This document shows, one piece after another, positions 12,673 to 22,031 of a stretch of DNA of 64,000 nucleotides (position 1 is the stretch's first letter; the number at the start of each line of letters is the position of its first letter). The translations under genes were made by a program, and so were the position numbers. This DNA is from Prosopocoilus inquinatus. Taxonomy: Eukaryota; Arthropoda; Insecta; Coleoptera; Lucanidae. Location of the stretch: positions 44,920,001-44,984,000 of the forward strand of contig CM069873.1 of assembly GCA_036172665.1 (NCBI GenBank), given 5' to 3'. Below the pieces are notes generated by a model. It did not search any database and was not told the DNA's origin. It saw nothing but the letters and a program-made list of their open reading frames with translations.

Positions 12673-13231
12673 TGTATACAGGGTGTTCACGGGAAGCTGA
12701 AAGAACAGTTAACTCTCTTATTTGAATTATTACGAAGTAACTTATATTGGAAATGTTTCGGGACCTGTCCTGTCCATTTTTTGGCAATATCGGAAGAACA
12801 AAAGCCTATCGAGTTTTTGAAATTGTCAATTGTTTTTAACTTTTTGTAATAAAACATATTTTTTTATCATCGCATCGCGTTGAGAACGTTAGATTAATTA
12901 TGTCTCTGAAATATTTTCTTCTAAAGCCTAGTATTTTTTATTATTTGACAAATAAATCTTGATGATCAAGGAAACTGCCTACAACAATTAACTGTTTTAT
13001 TTGAAAATTTGCGAGGTAACTTAAAGTAGGAAAGTTTTAGAACATTTTCCGTTAGATTTTATGGTAGTATCGGAAAAAACAAATGACTGTTTGGTTTTCG
13101 AGATTTTCAATTGTTTTCGTATTTTCTTACGCTTTTTATCACTGTATCACGTTCAGGATGTCTGATTAAATTCGTCTCTAAAGATTATTTTCTAGCTATC
13201 GATAGGATTTCCCGCGAACACCCTCTATACA
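12673..13231 (+). mobile_element. TACAGGGTGTTC element, copy A
   Basis: The terminal inverted repeats are TGTATACAGGGTGTTCACGG at the left and CCGCGAACACCCTCTATACA at the right. The interior is two diverged direct units of about 285 bp, each with an ACAGTTAACT- or CAATTAACTG-type start, a GAGGTAACTT/GAAGTAACTT block and a TATCGGAA block. A second copy in the opposite orientation lies at 14613-18878. Confidence 0.65.
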
Positions 13232-13313
13232 TGTTTAAAAGATTTTTCTTCTACATTTACTGTAACATTTTAGAAAAAATTTTTTTGCAAATCGTTTTTG
13301 ATTGCAGTGAGAA

Positions 13314-13380
13314 CCTCGAGCAGCCTCTGGACAGCTGTTTCAGCCCTGCTTGGGGCTTCTTCAGCAGAAACGTAGCTCGA
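13314..13380 (-). ncRNA. Hammerhead ribozyme, type I (RZ2, first)
   Basis: On the - strand: outer stem I TCGAG/CTCGA, internal loop, inner stem I TTTCTG/CAGAGG, core CTGAAGA, stem II AGCCC/GGGCT with loop CAAGCA, GAAA, palindromic helix III ACAGCTGT, cleavage after GTC. Confidence 0.85.
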
Positions 13381-13625
13381 CATTCCCACTGCAGACCAAA
13401 AACGACTTGCCCAATTTATTCGCAATTGCGATGTAAGAGTGATGAACATATAAAACAGCGACATCTTACTATCGCTTTTTGACCTAACATTGCAGTAGGA
13501 TAGACAAATTGAAGCGGGATTTGCTCCTAATGAGTCCCCCATGCAAGGCGGCCATGCTTGCTGTCAAAGCATAATGAAAGATTTTAGAAAAAAATTTTGC
13601 AAATCGTTTTTGATTGCAGTGAGAA

Positions 13626-13692
13626 CCTCGAGCAGCCTCTGGACAGCTGTTTCAGCCCTGCTTGGGGCTTCTTCAGCAGAAACGTAGCTCGA
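13626..13692 (-). ncRNA. Hammerhead ribozyme, type I (RZ2, second)
   Basis: Same parts as the motif at 13314-13380, on the - strand and complete. It abuts the inversion junction near 13700. Confidence 0.85.
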
Positions 13693-13699
13693 CATTCCC

Positions 13700-13756
13700 A
13701 TTCTGCTGAAGAAGCCCCAAGCAGGGCTGAAACAGCTGTCCAGAGGCTGCTCGAGG
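13700..13756 (+). ncRNA. Hammerhead ribozyme motif, 5' side cut at the inversion (RZ2, third)
   Basis: The core CTGAAGA at 13706-13712, stem II, GAAA, ACAGCTGT and GTC (cleavage after 13740) are intact. The outer 5' strand of stem I is missing because the inversion junction falls just upstream. Confidence 0.75.
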
Positions 13757-14001
13757 TTCTCACGGCAATCAAAAACGATTTGCAAGAAATTTTTCTAAAA
13801 TCTTTCATTATGCTATGACAGCAAGCATGGCCGCCTTGCATGGGGGACTCATTAGGAGCAAATCCCGCTTCAATTTGTCTATCCTACTGCAATGTTAGGT
13901 CAAAAAGCGATAGTAAGATGTCGCTATTTTATATGTTCATCACTCTTACATCGCAATTGCGAATAAATTGGGCAAGTCGTTTTTGGTCTGCAGTGGGAAT
14001 G

Positions 14002-14068
14002 TCGAGATACGTTTCTGCTGAAGAAGCCCCAAGCAGGGCTGAAACAGCTGTCCAGAGGCTGCTCGAGG
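14002..14068 (+). ncRNA. Hammerhead ribozyme, type I (RZ2, fourth)
   Basis: Complete on the + strand. Outer stem I is TCGAG (14002-14006) with CTCGA (14062-14066); core CTGAAGA is at 14018-14024, GAAA at 14041-14044, and cleavage is predicted after C14052. One base in the stem I internal loop differs from the other copies (GATACG for GCTACG). Confidence 0.88.
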
Positions 14069-14282
14069 TTCTCACTGCAATCAAAAACGATTTGCAAAAA
14101 ATTTTTCTAAAATCTTTCATTATACTTTGACAGCAAGCATGGCCGCCTTGCATGGGGGACTCATTAGGAGCAAATCCCGCTTCAATTTGTCTATCCTACT
14201 GCAATGTTAGGTCAAAAAGCGATAGTAAGATGTCGCTATTTTATATGTAACATTTTAATTAAACTTAAAATATTTAATTTTA

Positions 14283-14463
14283 GGCCGGCGAGCACTAACC
14301 AGAAGAAATTAAACTAATGTAATATATTACTAAAAGAGTAGAAATTCTGTAATTTCGATAATACATTACATTAGCGTTAACTATGATTGAAGTTACTGAT
14401 TTTTTACTCTTTTAGTAATATACTAAATTAGTTTGAATTTCTCCTGGTTGGTGCTCACCGGCC
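14283..14463. mobile_element. PIF/Harbinger-type MITE (181 bp)
   Basis: The terminal inverted repeats are about 28 bp: GGCCGGCGAGCACTAACCAG at the left and the complement of GGCCGGTGAGCACCAACCAG at the right. It is flanked by a 3-bp TTA duplication (14280-14282 and 14464-14466), the size and sequence used by PIF/Harbinger elements. Inside is a longer imperfect hairpin (ACTAAAAGAGTA/TACTCTTTTAGT). No coding sequence. Confidence 0.7.
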
Positions 14464-14907
14464 TTAATAATTTAAGTATATCATATAAACAGCTGATTTT
14501 TTTGGTTATACGTTCATTTGACCTTCTTCTTCTTTTAGTCAGCAGAATGTCTCAGAAGTAGCAGCTACTTTAATGATATATCCTACAGATTAAGGTACAG
14601 CAAAAAAAAACATGTATACAGGATTTTCGCGGGAAACCGTATCGTAGTTAGAAAAGAACTTTTTAGAGACATATTGAATTAGATATCCTAAACGCGATAC
14701 GATGATAAAAAACCGATATTCCGTTAAAAATTAAATATAAACCATTGAAAACCTCGAGAATGAAGCAGTCATTTGTATTTCTGATACTGCCATAAAATCG
14801 AGTTGAAAAGTTCCTGTAACTTTCATAATTTAAGTTATCCTGTAATACTTCAAATCAAAAAAGTTAGCTTTTGTAGACATTTTTCTTGAACACCAAGATT
14901 TATTTAC

Positions 14908-15051
14908 TGTTATGTTTTATTTGCAATGAAAATGATACAATTCTCTCTCTCAATTATTCTAACATAAACAAGTGATTGATTAAAACTTTTTACTTATCAA
15001 CCAGATAGTGCAGTCTTGTGCCGCCTAGATTATATATATCTGGACATATCA
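14908..15051 (-). repeat. gypsy-1 3' LTR
   Basis: 144 bp, TGTTATG to ATATCA on the + strand. It differs from the other LTR mainly by a CTCTCTCTC expansion near 14943 and single bases. Confidence 0.88.
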
Positions 15052-15227
15052 TTCCTCCTCCCTTAAATGTTCAACTTCCGGGAACAAAACGAACTGGTGG
15101 AAGCCGTTGACGATGGGAACGTCGAACAGTCAGTGCTGATGACGAAATAGGAGGAGCAGGTACAACAGTTGGAATCTCTTCATTTTTTTCTTGTGGTAGT
15201 GATATAGAACTGTTGCAGTTGGTTTGA

Positions 15228-16548
15228 TTAGCTGCATCTGGTTTGAATAGCAGAAGCTACATCTGGTGGCTTCTCTTGATGAATTTCGGAAGCTACATCT
15301 GATGACTTCTCGTAATGAATTTCAGAAGCTTCTCGTAAGATTGATGCAAGATTGTAAGAGTCATCATCGACGTTCTCGAAGTTGGGAACAGTATTGCAAT
15401 TGGTGGCTTTGCGCAACTGATTTTGATGTCGTCGATGTGTTCTATTTTTGGTTGTGCTGACGAAATACATCATCTTACTAATTTGTTGAACAATACGCCC
15501 TTTAACCCACGAATGTGAATTATGTGCATAAAGTTTCACATAAACTGGATCGTTGATTTTAAATCTTGTTGACGAAATACCAGGCAAGGGTTTGTAGTGA
15601 GGTGATTCTAACATAATTGAAAATTTTGTTCGGTAATTGCGACCATGTAGAAGCTCTGCAGGAGACTTTCCATTTGTGGGTTTGGTGTCGTGCGGTATGT
15701 ATACAGTAGTTTTTCGCATGCAGTTTTCTTTGCATTTCCTCCCCACATATTTTTCTTCGTTCCAGTTTTAAACGTCCGTACAAAACGTTCAGCTTCGCCG
15801 TTTGAAGCAGGATGAAAAGGTGCAGTTGTGATGTGGGTGATACTATTCGTTTCGCAAAATTTCTGGAACATTTTTGAAGTAAATTGTGTTCCATTATCTG
15901 ATACGATTGTTTCTGGTAGTCCCTCTAACAGAAAAATATTTCGGAGAGCTTCAATTGTAGTTTGCGTGGTAATATCAGGAACAATGGCAACGAAAGGGAA
16001 TTTTGAATACGCATCTATTACTATCAGATAGTAGTCACCTTTGAAAGGTCCTGCGTAATCAAAATGCAGGCGTTGCCATGGATGTGTACGAACAGGCCAA
16101 CTTTCGTACGTACGAGCAGGATTCGTAGCGTTATGTTAGCATGGAGCACAGTCTTTGATGACTTTTTCCAGGTCTTTTTCGATTTTCGGCCACCAACAAT
16201 GTCGTCGAGCGTTTTGCTTCATCCGAATAATTCCCCAGTGACCATTGTGAAGAAGTTTCAATACTTTCGGTTGTAATATTTCAGGAATGACGATGCGACT
16301 GTGATCTGTGAACCAAACAGTGCTCCAGCTTTGACACTGATTGTGTCGCGACCAGTAAAAAATGGTTGCAAATTGCTATGTTCCAGTGGTAGCTTTTCTG
16401 GCCAACCATGTTCAGTGTAGAGTTTTACACTACGGAGAATCTCATCCTGGTTTGTTGCTTTTGCAATGCATTCTAGATCGATTGGGAAATCAGTTTCTTC
16501 CGCAATATTTTCTAGAAATATGCATGTTTCCTGTTCTTGATCAAACAA
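15228..16548 (-). pseudogene. gypsy-1 integrase region, frameshifted
   Basis: Several - strand frames together resemble a gypsy integrase. The N-terminal zinc-binding region lies around 16150-16250 (HCWWPKIE-type and CAPC residues visible in the shadow frame). The core has HPASNGEAERFVRTFK, with the catalytic Glu of the DDE triad, near 15780-15810. The C-terminal part has SPAELLHGRNYRTKFS and a basic HRRHQNQLR segment near 15420. Stops and frameshifts separate these blocks, so no continuous product is made. Confidence 0.75.
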
Positions 16549-16707
16549 GGTACCTGCACCAGATGGAAGTCGTGACAGCGCATCAATGTTTGCATGCCTA
16601 TCAGTTGATCGGTAACGTATTGTATAGCGATAAGCTATTAGAAAAACAGCCCAGCGAGCAAGACGCTGGAGTGATGTTGCAAGTAACTTCTTGTCTGGGT
16701 GAAAAAT

Positions 16708-17130
16708 TTATACCAACGGTTTGTGATCCGTAATAAGTTCAAAATTGCGGCCATAAAGGTATTCGTGAAATTTCGTTATGCCAAAAATGATACCCAGAGC
16801 TTCTTTTTCAATTTGACTGTAAGCTAATTCTTGCTTGTTCAGCGTTTTGGATGCAAACGCGATTGGGTGCTCTTGTCCATATTCATCACGATGTGAGAGT
16901 ACAGCGCCAATGCCATACGAAGATGCATCAGTTGCTAGAATGAGCGGGGAGTTTGGCTTGTAGTGTACAAGCGTGGTGGCACCAATGATGTGTTGCTTCA
17001 ACTTTTCAAACGCTTTGTCTTGAGCAGATCCCCAGGTAAACTTTACGTTCTTCTTACGAAGCCTGTTGAGTGGACCAGCGATCTCAGAAAAATTTGGGAT
17101 AAACTTGCCGTAATAATTGACTTTCCCTAG
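16708..17130 (-). pseudogene. gypsy-1 RNase H and RT connection remnant
   Basis: The segment reads through the RT connection (KVNYYGKFIPNFSEIAGPL) and into RNase H. LILATDASSYGIGAVLSHR contains the first catalytic Asp, followed by SKTLNKQELAYSQIEKEA with the catalytic Glu and by ITDHKPLV with the second Asp. The RT palm that should precede this is deleted. Confidence 0.8.
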
Positions 17131-17241
17131 GAAAGATTGAAGTTCGCCGAGATCCTCTGGTTTAGGAAGATTCTTTATTGCCGTGATTTCAAATGAAATG
17201 AAGCTTTGATGGAGTTACATCGGCCCAATTCTTCTTTGAAG

Positions 17242-17642
17242 TTACGAGTGCTGCTTACAAAGTTCACTGATGGCTGTCGCGTTAACTGAAGACTCCGGAG
17301 ACTGTTCAGATGTAGAAGACATGCGATATACAAGTTCCAGTGCATTAATTAATTCGGGATCTTGTGTGTCTTGTTGCGAAATATTGTAACCAAAAGCTCT
17401 GAACCAATCAAGACCAAACATATTCACGGTATCGTGTGAGTTTACTACGAAGATCCGAAGTTTTCGGTATCTTGACCCAATTTGTGCATTGCACGTGAAG
17501 TATCCCTTAATTGGAATTGAGTGTTTGCAGCTTTTAGCGGCGGAGAATCAATTGCTTCGTATCCAGCAAGTCCAATTATTGATGCAGAAGCTCCAGTATC
17601 CATTAGAAACTTAAGCTTGATTCCATTGACGACTGCATACAC
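17242..17642 (-). pseudogene. gypsy-1 aspartic protease and start of RT leader
   Basis: LKFLMDTGASASIIG near 17590-17610 is the active-site loop of a retroviral-type aspartic protease. A downstream block (MNMFGLDWFRAFGYNIS) matches the protease end and RT leader of gypsy elements (ILGLDWL-type). A frameshift or stop separates the two. Confidence 0.75.
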
Positions 17643-17750
17643 GTTGTAGGCAGGTCCCGTATCCTCGATATTGTCTCAATATCGAGGTTGAAATTAATCA
17701 AATGTCAAGCCAATACTCCAGTAATAGTCTGATTTGTGGCAAGAGTTGCT

Positions 17751-18406
17751 TCAAATATTTGTGCCTGACGTAGGACACTTTGTAATGTAGGGAGATTCCG
17801 CTTGTAACGCCGCAGTTCGAACTTGATGATGAGGAGTGTTCAAAATAATCATGTCACGTATTTGCTCGTCAATCAGTTCATTTTGACATTGAGAACAAAT
17901 AAATTGACACTCACGAGCTAAACCTCGTAGTTCTGCGACCCATTCTTCATAGGACTGGTCCTTGGTCATTAGCGTCTTGCGAAATTTGACTCGAGCTGTC
18001 ATTGGATGCATTTTTTCTTTAAAATGTTCGGTTAAAGTTGCGGTAAGTGCACTAAAAGTTTGTTTGCTGATGTCAGATGAGCCAAATAATTTTTGTAAGA
18101 GTACAAAGGCTTCATCACCGACCTATGATAAAAAGGATGCACGAGAGTTTCTTCTGTTAACACATGATGAGCTTCGAAATGTTGCATAAGTCTCGAGTGA
18201 TACGTTCGCCAATCTTCTTTGAGATTAAATGCTTGAAACGTAGGTACACTGGACAACGGTTGGACAATTGTAGAGTCACCTCCCTCTAAATTGAAAGTTT
18301 GTCTTCCCATAAGCAGTTGAATCAATTCGCGATGCTGCTGTTCACGTTGTGTCCGCTTTTCAATCATTGATGCAAGTAGTGCCTTTACCAGTTCATCCGT
18401 GGCCAT
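17751..18406 (-). pseudogene. gypsy-1 gag, interrupted
   Basis: It starts at an ATG at 18404-18406, 55 bp inside the 5' LTR. The first block (ATDELVKALLASMIEKRTQR, FNLKEDWRTYHSRLMQHF) runs to a stop at 18032. The second block (MTARVKFRKTLMTKDQSYEE, WVAELRGLARECQF) continues in another frame. This is a typical gypsy gag with the MKPLYSYKNYLAHLTSANK-like capsid start. No zinc knuckle survives. Confidence 0.75.
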
Positions 18407-18446
18407 TCTTCTTACAAATTAGCTGCCTGTTCGAAATTCCTTACAA

Positions 18447-18456
18447 GACTGCGCCA
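18447..18456 (-). promoter_or_regulatory. gypsy-1 primer binding site (tRNA-Ser type)
   Basis: TGGCGCAGTC on the - strand, four bases inside the 5' LTR. The word equals the primer site used by 297/17.6-type insect gypsy elements primed by tRNA-Ser. Confidence 0.65.
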
Positions 18457-18460
18457 AATA

Positions 18461-18596
18461 TGTTATGTTTTATTTGCAATGAAAATGATACAATCCTCAT
18501 ATTCTAACATAAACAAGTGATTGATTAAAACTTTTTACTTATCAACCAGATAGTGCGGTCTTGTGCCGCCTAGATTATATATATCTGGACATATCA
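18461..18596 (-). repeat. gypsy-1 5' LTR
   Basis: 136 bp, paired with the LTR at 14908-15051, with TG/CA ends and the 5-bp target duplication outside. Confidence 0.88.
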
Positions 18597-19064
18597 TTTA
18601 CCAAATAATAAAAAATAGTAGGCTTTGGAAGAAAATATTTTAGAGACATAATTAATATGACATTCTAAACGCGTTGCGACGTTACAAATTATTAGGTTTT
18701 ATTAAAAAAAGTTAAAAATAATTAAAAATCTCAAAAAGTTGTCAATCATTTGTTTTTCCGATATTGCCACAGAATTGGGCAGGACGGGACCTGAAACTTT
18801 ACCAGTATAAGTTACTTCGTAAAATTCAAACAAGAGAGTTAACTGTTGGTGCAGCTTCCCGTGAACACCCTGTAAACATGTTTATACCAACTTTTTTCTC
18901 TATTTTGATCTGTAGAATACCGTGATACCGTGACGTAGCGGCCTGTATTTTTGTTACACCCTTCATAGTTGAGTGTTGAATTTACCATGAACTTACACGA
19001 TTTTTACAGAGTAGATTGATAAGTGATAACAGGGTTCCCACTCACCGTGAAAAGTCAGGGAATT

Positions 19065-19412
19065 GATAATAGTTATTTACTTGTCAAGCTTTGTAAATTA
19101 ATTTTTATGGGCGAGCTGTGAGCCTAGTAATTGCAAAGCGTATCGCGTACAAACTTCTATTTTCACATTTACATGGCGATTTTTAATTAGTTTACTTAAT
19201 TATTTTTTTTATCAAAGACGTTATTTATAGCTAATCGTAGTCATGGTGATGTGAACAGACATTCTGCTTTTCTACAAGTTTGTAAAATTTTACAGGTCTT
19301 TTATACCAGCCTGTAAAATATTACAGTTCTGTTCCCGTAATTTATCGTTTAGAAGGTTATCATAAACAACAAAATTGACCTGTAAAATGTCATTTACTAA
19401 GAAGGTGGAAAA
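19065..19412 (+). repeat. Dispersed repeat, copy 2
   Basis: Direct-orientation partner of 5697-6078, with deletions (for example between GGCGAGCTG and TGAGCCTAG). Both copies end at ATGTCATTTACT...AAGGTGGAAA. Confidence 0.65.
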
Positions 19413-19447
19413 TAAGAGGTTGATAATTATATATACGATATTTTTTT

Positions 19448-19790
19448 CAGAAAAATTTTGTGCAAATCGTTTTTGATTGCAGCGAGAACACCTCGAGCAG
19501 CCTCTGGACAGCTGTTTCAGCCCTGCTTGGGGCTTCTTCAGCAGAAACGTAGCTCGACATTCCCACTGCAGACCAAAAACGACTTGCCCAATTTATTCGC
19601 AAATGCGATGTAAGAATGATGAACATATAAAATAGCGATATCTTACTATCGCTTTTTGACCTAACATTGCAGTAGGATAGACAAATTGAAGCGGGATTTG
19701 CTCCTAATGAGTCCCCCATGCAAGGCGGCCATGCTTGCTGTCAAAGCATAATGAAAGATTTTAGAAAAATTTTGTGCAAATCGTTTTTTT
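19448..19790 (-). mobile_element. Retrozyme copy RZ3 (about 343 bp, single orientation)
   Basis: A little more than one repeat unit in - sense, without inversion. The usual fixed end lies internally (ACATATAAAATAGCGATATC near 19622). The flanks share TTTTTTTCA on both sides (19441-19449 and 19784-19792), which may be a short target duplication but is low-complexity. Confidence 0.75.
19491..19557 (-). ncRNA. Hammerhead ribozyme, type I (RZ3)
   Basis: Complete on the - strand: TCGAG/CTCGA, CTGAAGA, AGCCC/GGGCT, GAAA, ACAGCTGT, cleavage after GTC. Confidence 0.85.
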
Positions 19791-19799
19791 CATTTAATA

Positions 19800-22030
19800 A
19801 CTTGACAGTGATTTTATCTGGTAATTTCTCTCCATACATTTTTAAAATCTCGTTCGTTTATAAACAAGCTCATTAAAAATATTTCATTTGTTACAAGGAT
19901 TTTAAAAATCATTTCTTTTTGTTGAAAACTGTTTAAAGGAGTCAATATCTTAAATGCTTTTAAATTTCATATTTTTCTACGTTAATCTAGGCTATTTTCT
20001 TTAAATTAGTAACTTTTGTGTAGTGTATTAATAGCAGAAATTATTGTTTTTCTGAAATTAAAAAAAAAATAAAAATGGAAAATAGTAATTATTTTAAATA
20101 TTTAAAAGAATTAGGATAATTGCAATCTGAATGAATCGTAAATCCCTTTAGCAAATTTTTCACAAGAAAAAGGAATGTATGTAATATTCTTAGAGCCTTT
20201 AGTATACGCAACATACAAACGGTTGTGTACATTAAGTTGCCTACGCTGAAACTACTTGTGTTCTTGTTTCTTTAGAAAGTTTAATTTTTTAAATAAAGCA
20301 GACACATTATAAAAATAAATTGTTTATAATATTTAAAAGAAATGTGAAAAGTTCGTCTGTTAAAAGAATTCAAATTAAATTTAAAGAAATATTAAATAAT
20401 AGTTTTTTTTGGTACAGTCGCAGCCATCCTAATCAAGACCGCTGCAAGCTAACTGATTTTTTTCTAAAATCAGGAAGAAATAGAAAATTGCTGAAACATG
20501 TGTACAGGGGTAGTTTTATAAATGAGAATTTTTTTAATTTTTAACAAATTCAAGAAACTAAAAATATGGCTTTACACGGTTTTTTACACAGATTTTATTT
20601 GTGCTAACCCTTCAGCAGTAGCCTCTTCCATATACAGGGTGAGCAAAAAAATTCATTTTTTAAATGGATCACCCTGTATATTCAGACATATTTGGATTCT
20701 CTGAATTATTTTGAATCCAAATATATATACATATAGTGTAATTGGATCATTCGTTTTTGTGTTATCCGTTAAAAATTATAGCAGTTTTAAGGTAATGCGA
20801 AACAAAAATAAATTAAAATATTGTTAAATATCATTATATTGGCATTTCTGCTTCTTGTTTAATAGTTTTTTTTTTTAATTAACAATAAATATTATTTGTT
20901 AAAAGAAATTCCAAAAGCATTCGTTTTTAATGTATTTCCATTCGTTTTTTATGTAATACTTGTCAAATGTTTATGATATTGGTGCAAATCTAGATTAGTA
21001 AGAGAGGAGATGACGAACAAGCAAGGCACATCTGATACTAAAAGGTTCTTTTACCTGTGAAATGTTATTCCGGGTTCTTTCTTCTCTGGCCGGTTTTGCT
21101 AGACATTGTGCATTGTTTTTATAAACTATTAGTATCTGTTTCATTCACGATATCAACAAAAAACAGAAATTCGCTTTGGTTGCAACGGGTTTGTGCAATG
21201 CGAAGAGTCCTTTATTTGATATTTTCCAGTAACAGCGGTCGCTCATGCGTTAGATACGGTGTAAGGCATCCCTTCTCTTACTTAGTCTAAGGTACAAATC
21301 CTACTGCCGACTTCAACTTCTGTTATCATCTAAGGGCCGTTTCCTCAGTTGCAGTTTGACCTTATTCTCCTGTATATTATAAAAAATTATAAAAACAATT
21401 GTTTCTATGCGAAGAAACTGAAGATTAAAGTTCAAAAAATTCAGTGTCGCGATAATATGTCAAGAGGTCTTATGTCAAAAATCTTTTGGATCTGTAAATG
21501 AAGAAAAGCTGTTCTAAATTTTAGTGATTAATTTTAATATGCCAATTATTTTTAAGCTACAAATTGTTTTACCAGAAACACATAGAACAAGAAAATCGCC
21601 TTGTCAATGTAAGCTGCATTTAGGGATGCCAACGGCCAACCCTAGAATTTTGACGCTGAAAAGGTATTACAGAAAGAAAAGCACAAATCCTGAAAATAAA
21701 CTTTGAAGTTGACGTTTGCAGTTTGACGTTCCGTTAAGTTTTTTTTTTTAATTTCAAACGGCAGCAGATTTATGTTTATAAATGCGTATGAAGGCTTCTA
21801 TCTCATTATATGTTTGTTGTATTTTCAACAGTTTGTTTACCATCGCCCAGAGGAATAAAATACAACTAGAAGTATTCAACAAAAATAACAATCCGATTTA
21901 CAATGAAGAATATCCCGTGATATTTTGTTGTCAAATTGCTATAATCTAAATCACCTTGAGATAATAATAAATATTAACTGTGTTTCAAAATATGTATTTT
22001 TTACGAAATTGAAGATCGGGATAAGTCAGT
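19800..22030. other. AT-rich intronic stretch with repeat fragments
   Basis: No exon is seen. TACAGTCGCAGCCATCCTAA at 20414 is one end of the family at 52454-52570. A dispersed repeat lies at 20634-20830. The rest is unassigned AT-rich sequence. Confidence 0.4.
20634..20830 (+). repeat. Dispersed repeat with TACAGGGTGAGC end, copy 1
   Basis: It matches 38602-38812 in the same orientation: ATACAGGGTGAGCAAAA, an internal ACACCCTATATA/TCACCCTGTATA block, GATTCTCTGA and GTGTTATCCGTTAAAAA. The first 50 bp also fold on themselves. Confidence 0.6.
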
Positions 22031-22031
22031 A

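Larger units (their letters stand above)
13273..14245 (+). mobile_element. Retrozyme copy RZ2 (973 bp, inverted dimer)
   Basis: It is flanked by a perfect 12-bp target duplication TGTAACATTTTA (13261-13272 and 14246-14257). From about 13701 to the right it reads in + sense through two hammerheads and ends at the fixed family end (GATGTCGCTATTTTATA). From 13273 to about 13700 the same repeat is inverted and carries two - strand hammerheads. The two arms match almost base for base over 400 bp, so the insertion is young. Cleavage sites after 13740 and 14052 give a 312-bp monomer. The ORFs of 73-96 codons seen here are only readings through the ribozyme. Confidence 0.85.
14908..18596 (-). mobile_element. 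gypsy-1: Ty3/gypsy LTR retrotransposon, internally deleted
   Basis: It is flanked by a 5-bp duplication TTTAC (14903-14907 and 18597-18601). Two nearly identical LTRs begin TGTTATG and end ATATCA on the + strand. Coding remnants read on the - strand, from right to left: gag, protease with DTGAS, RNase H, integrase. The reverse transcriptase fingers and palm, with the catalytic YxDD box, are missing around 17180-17240, so the element cannot copy itself alone. Its length of 3.7 kb is well under the usual 5-7 kb. Confidence 0.88.
14613..18878 (-). mobile_element. TACAGGGTGTTC element, copy B, split by gypsy-1
   Basis: Its left part (14613-14907) and right part (18597-18878) are together the reverse complement of copy A (12673-13231). 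Copy A provides the empty site: CAAGATTTATTT next to CAAATAATAAAAAATA is continuous there, while here the LTR element sits in between. Confidence 0.7.

Noticed and set aside
13270..14153. Repeated 73-123-codon ORFs with a shared SAEEAPSRAETAVQRLLEVL reading, also at 19447, 36182, 36674, 37852, 38119 and 54969
   Set aside because: They are translations of the hammerhead region on either strand. They start and stop at different places in each copy, show no codon-level selection, and the conserved bases are explained by RNA pairing.
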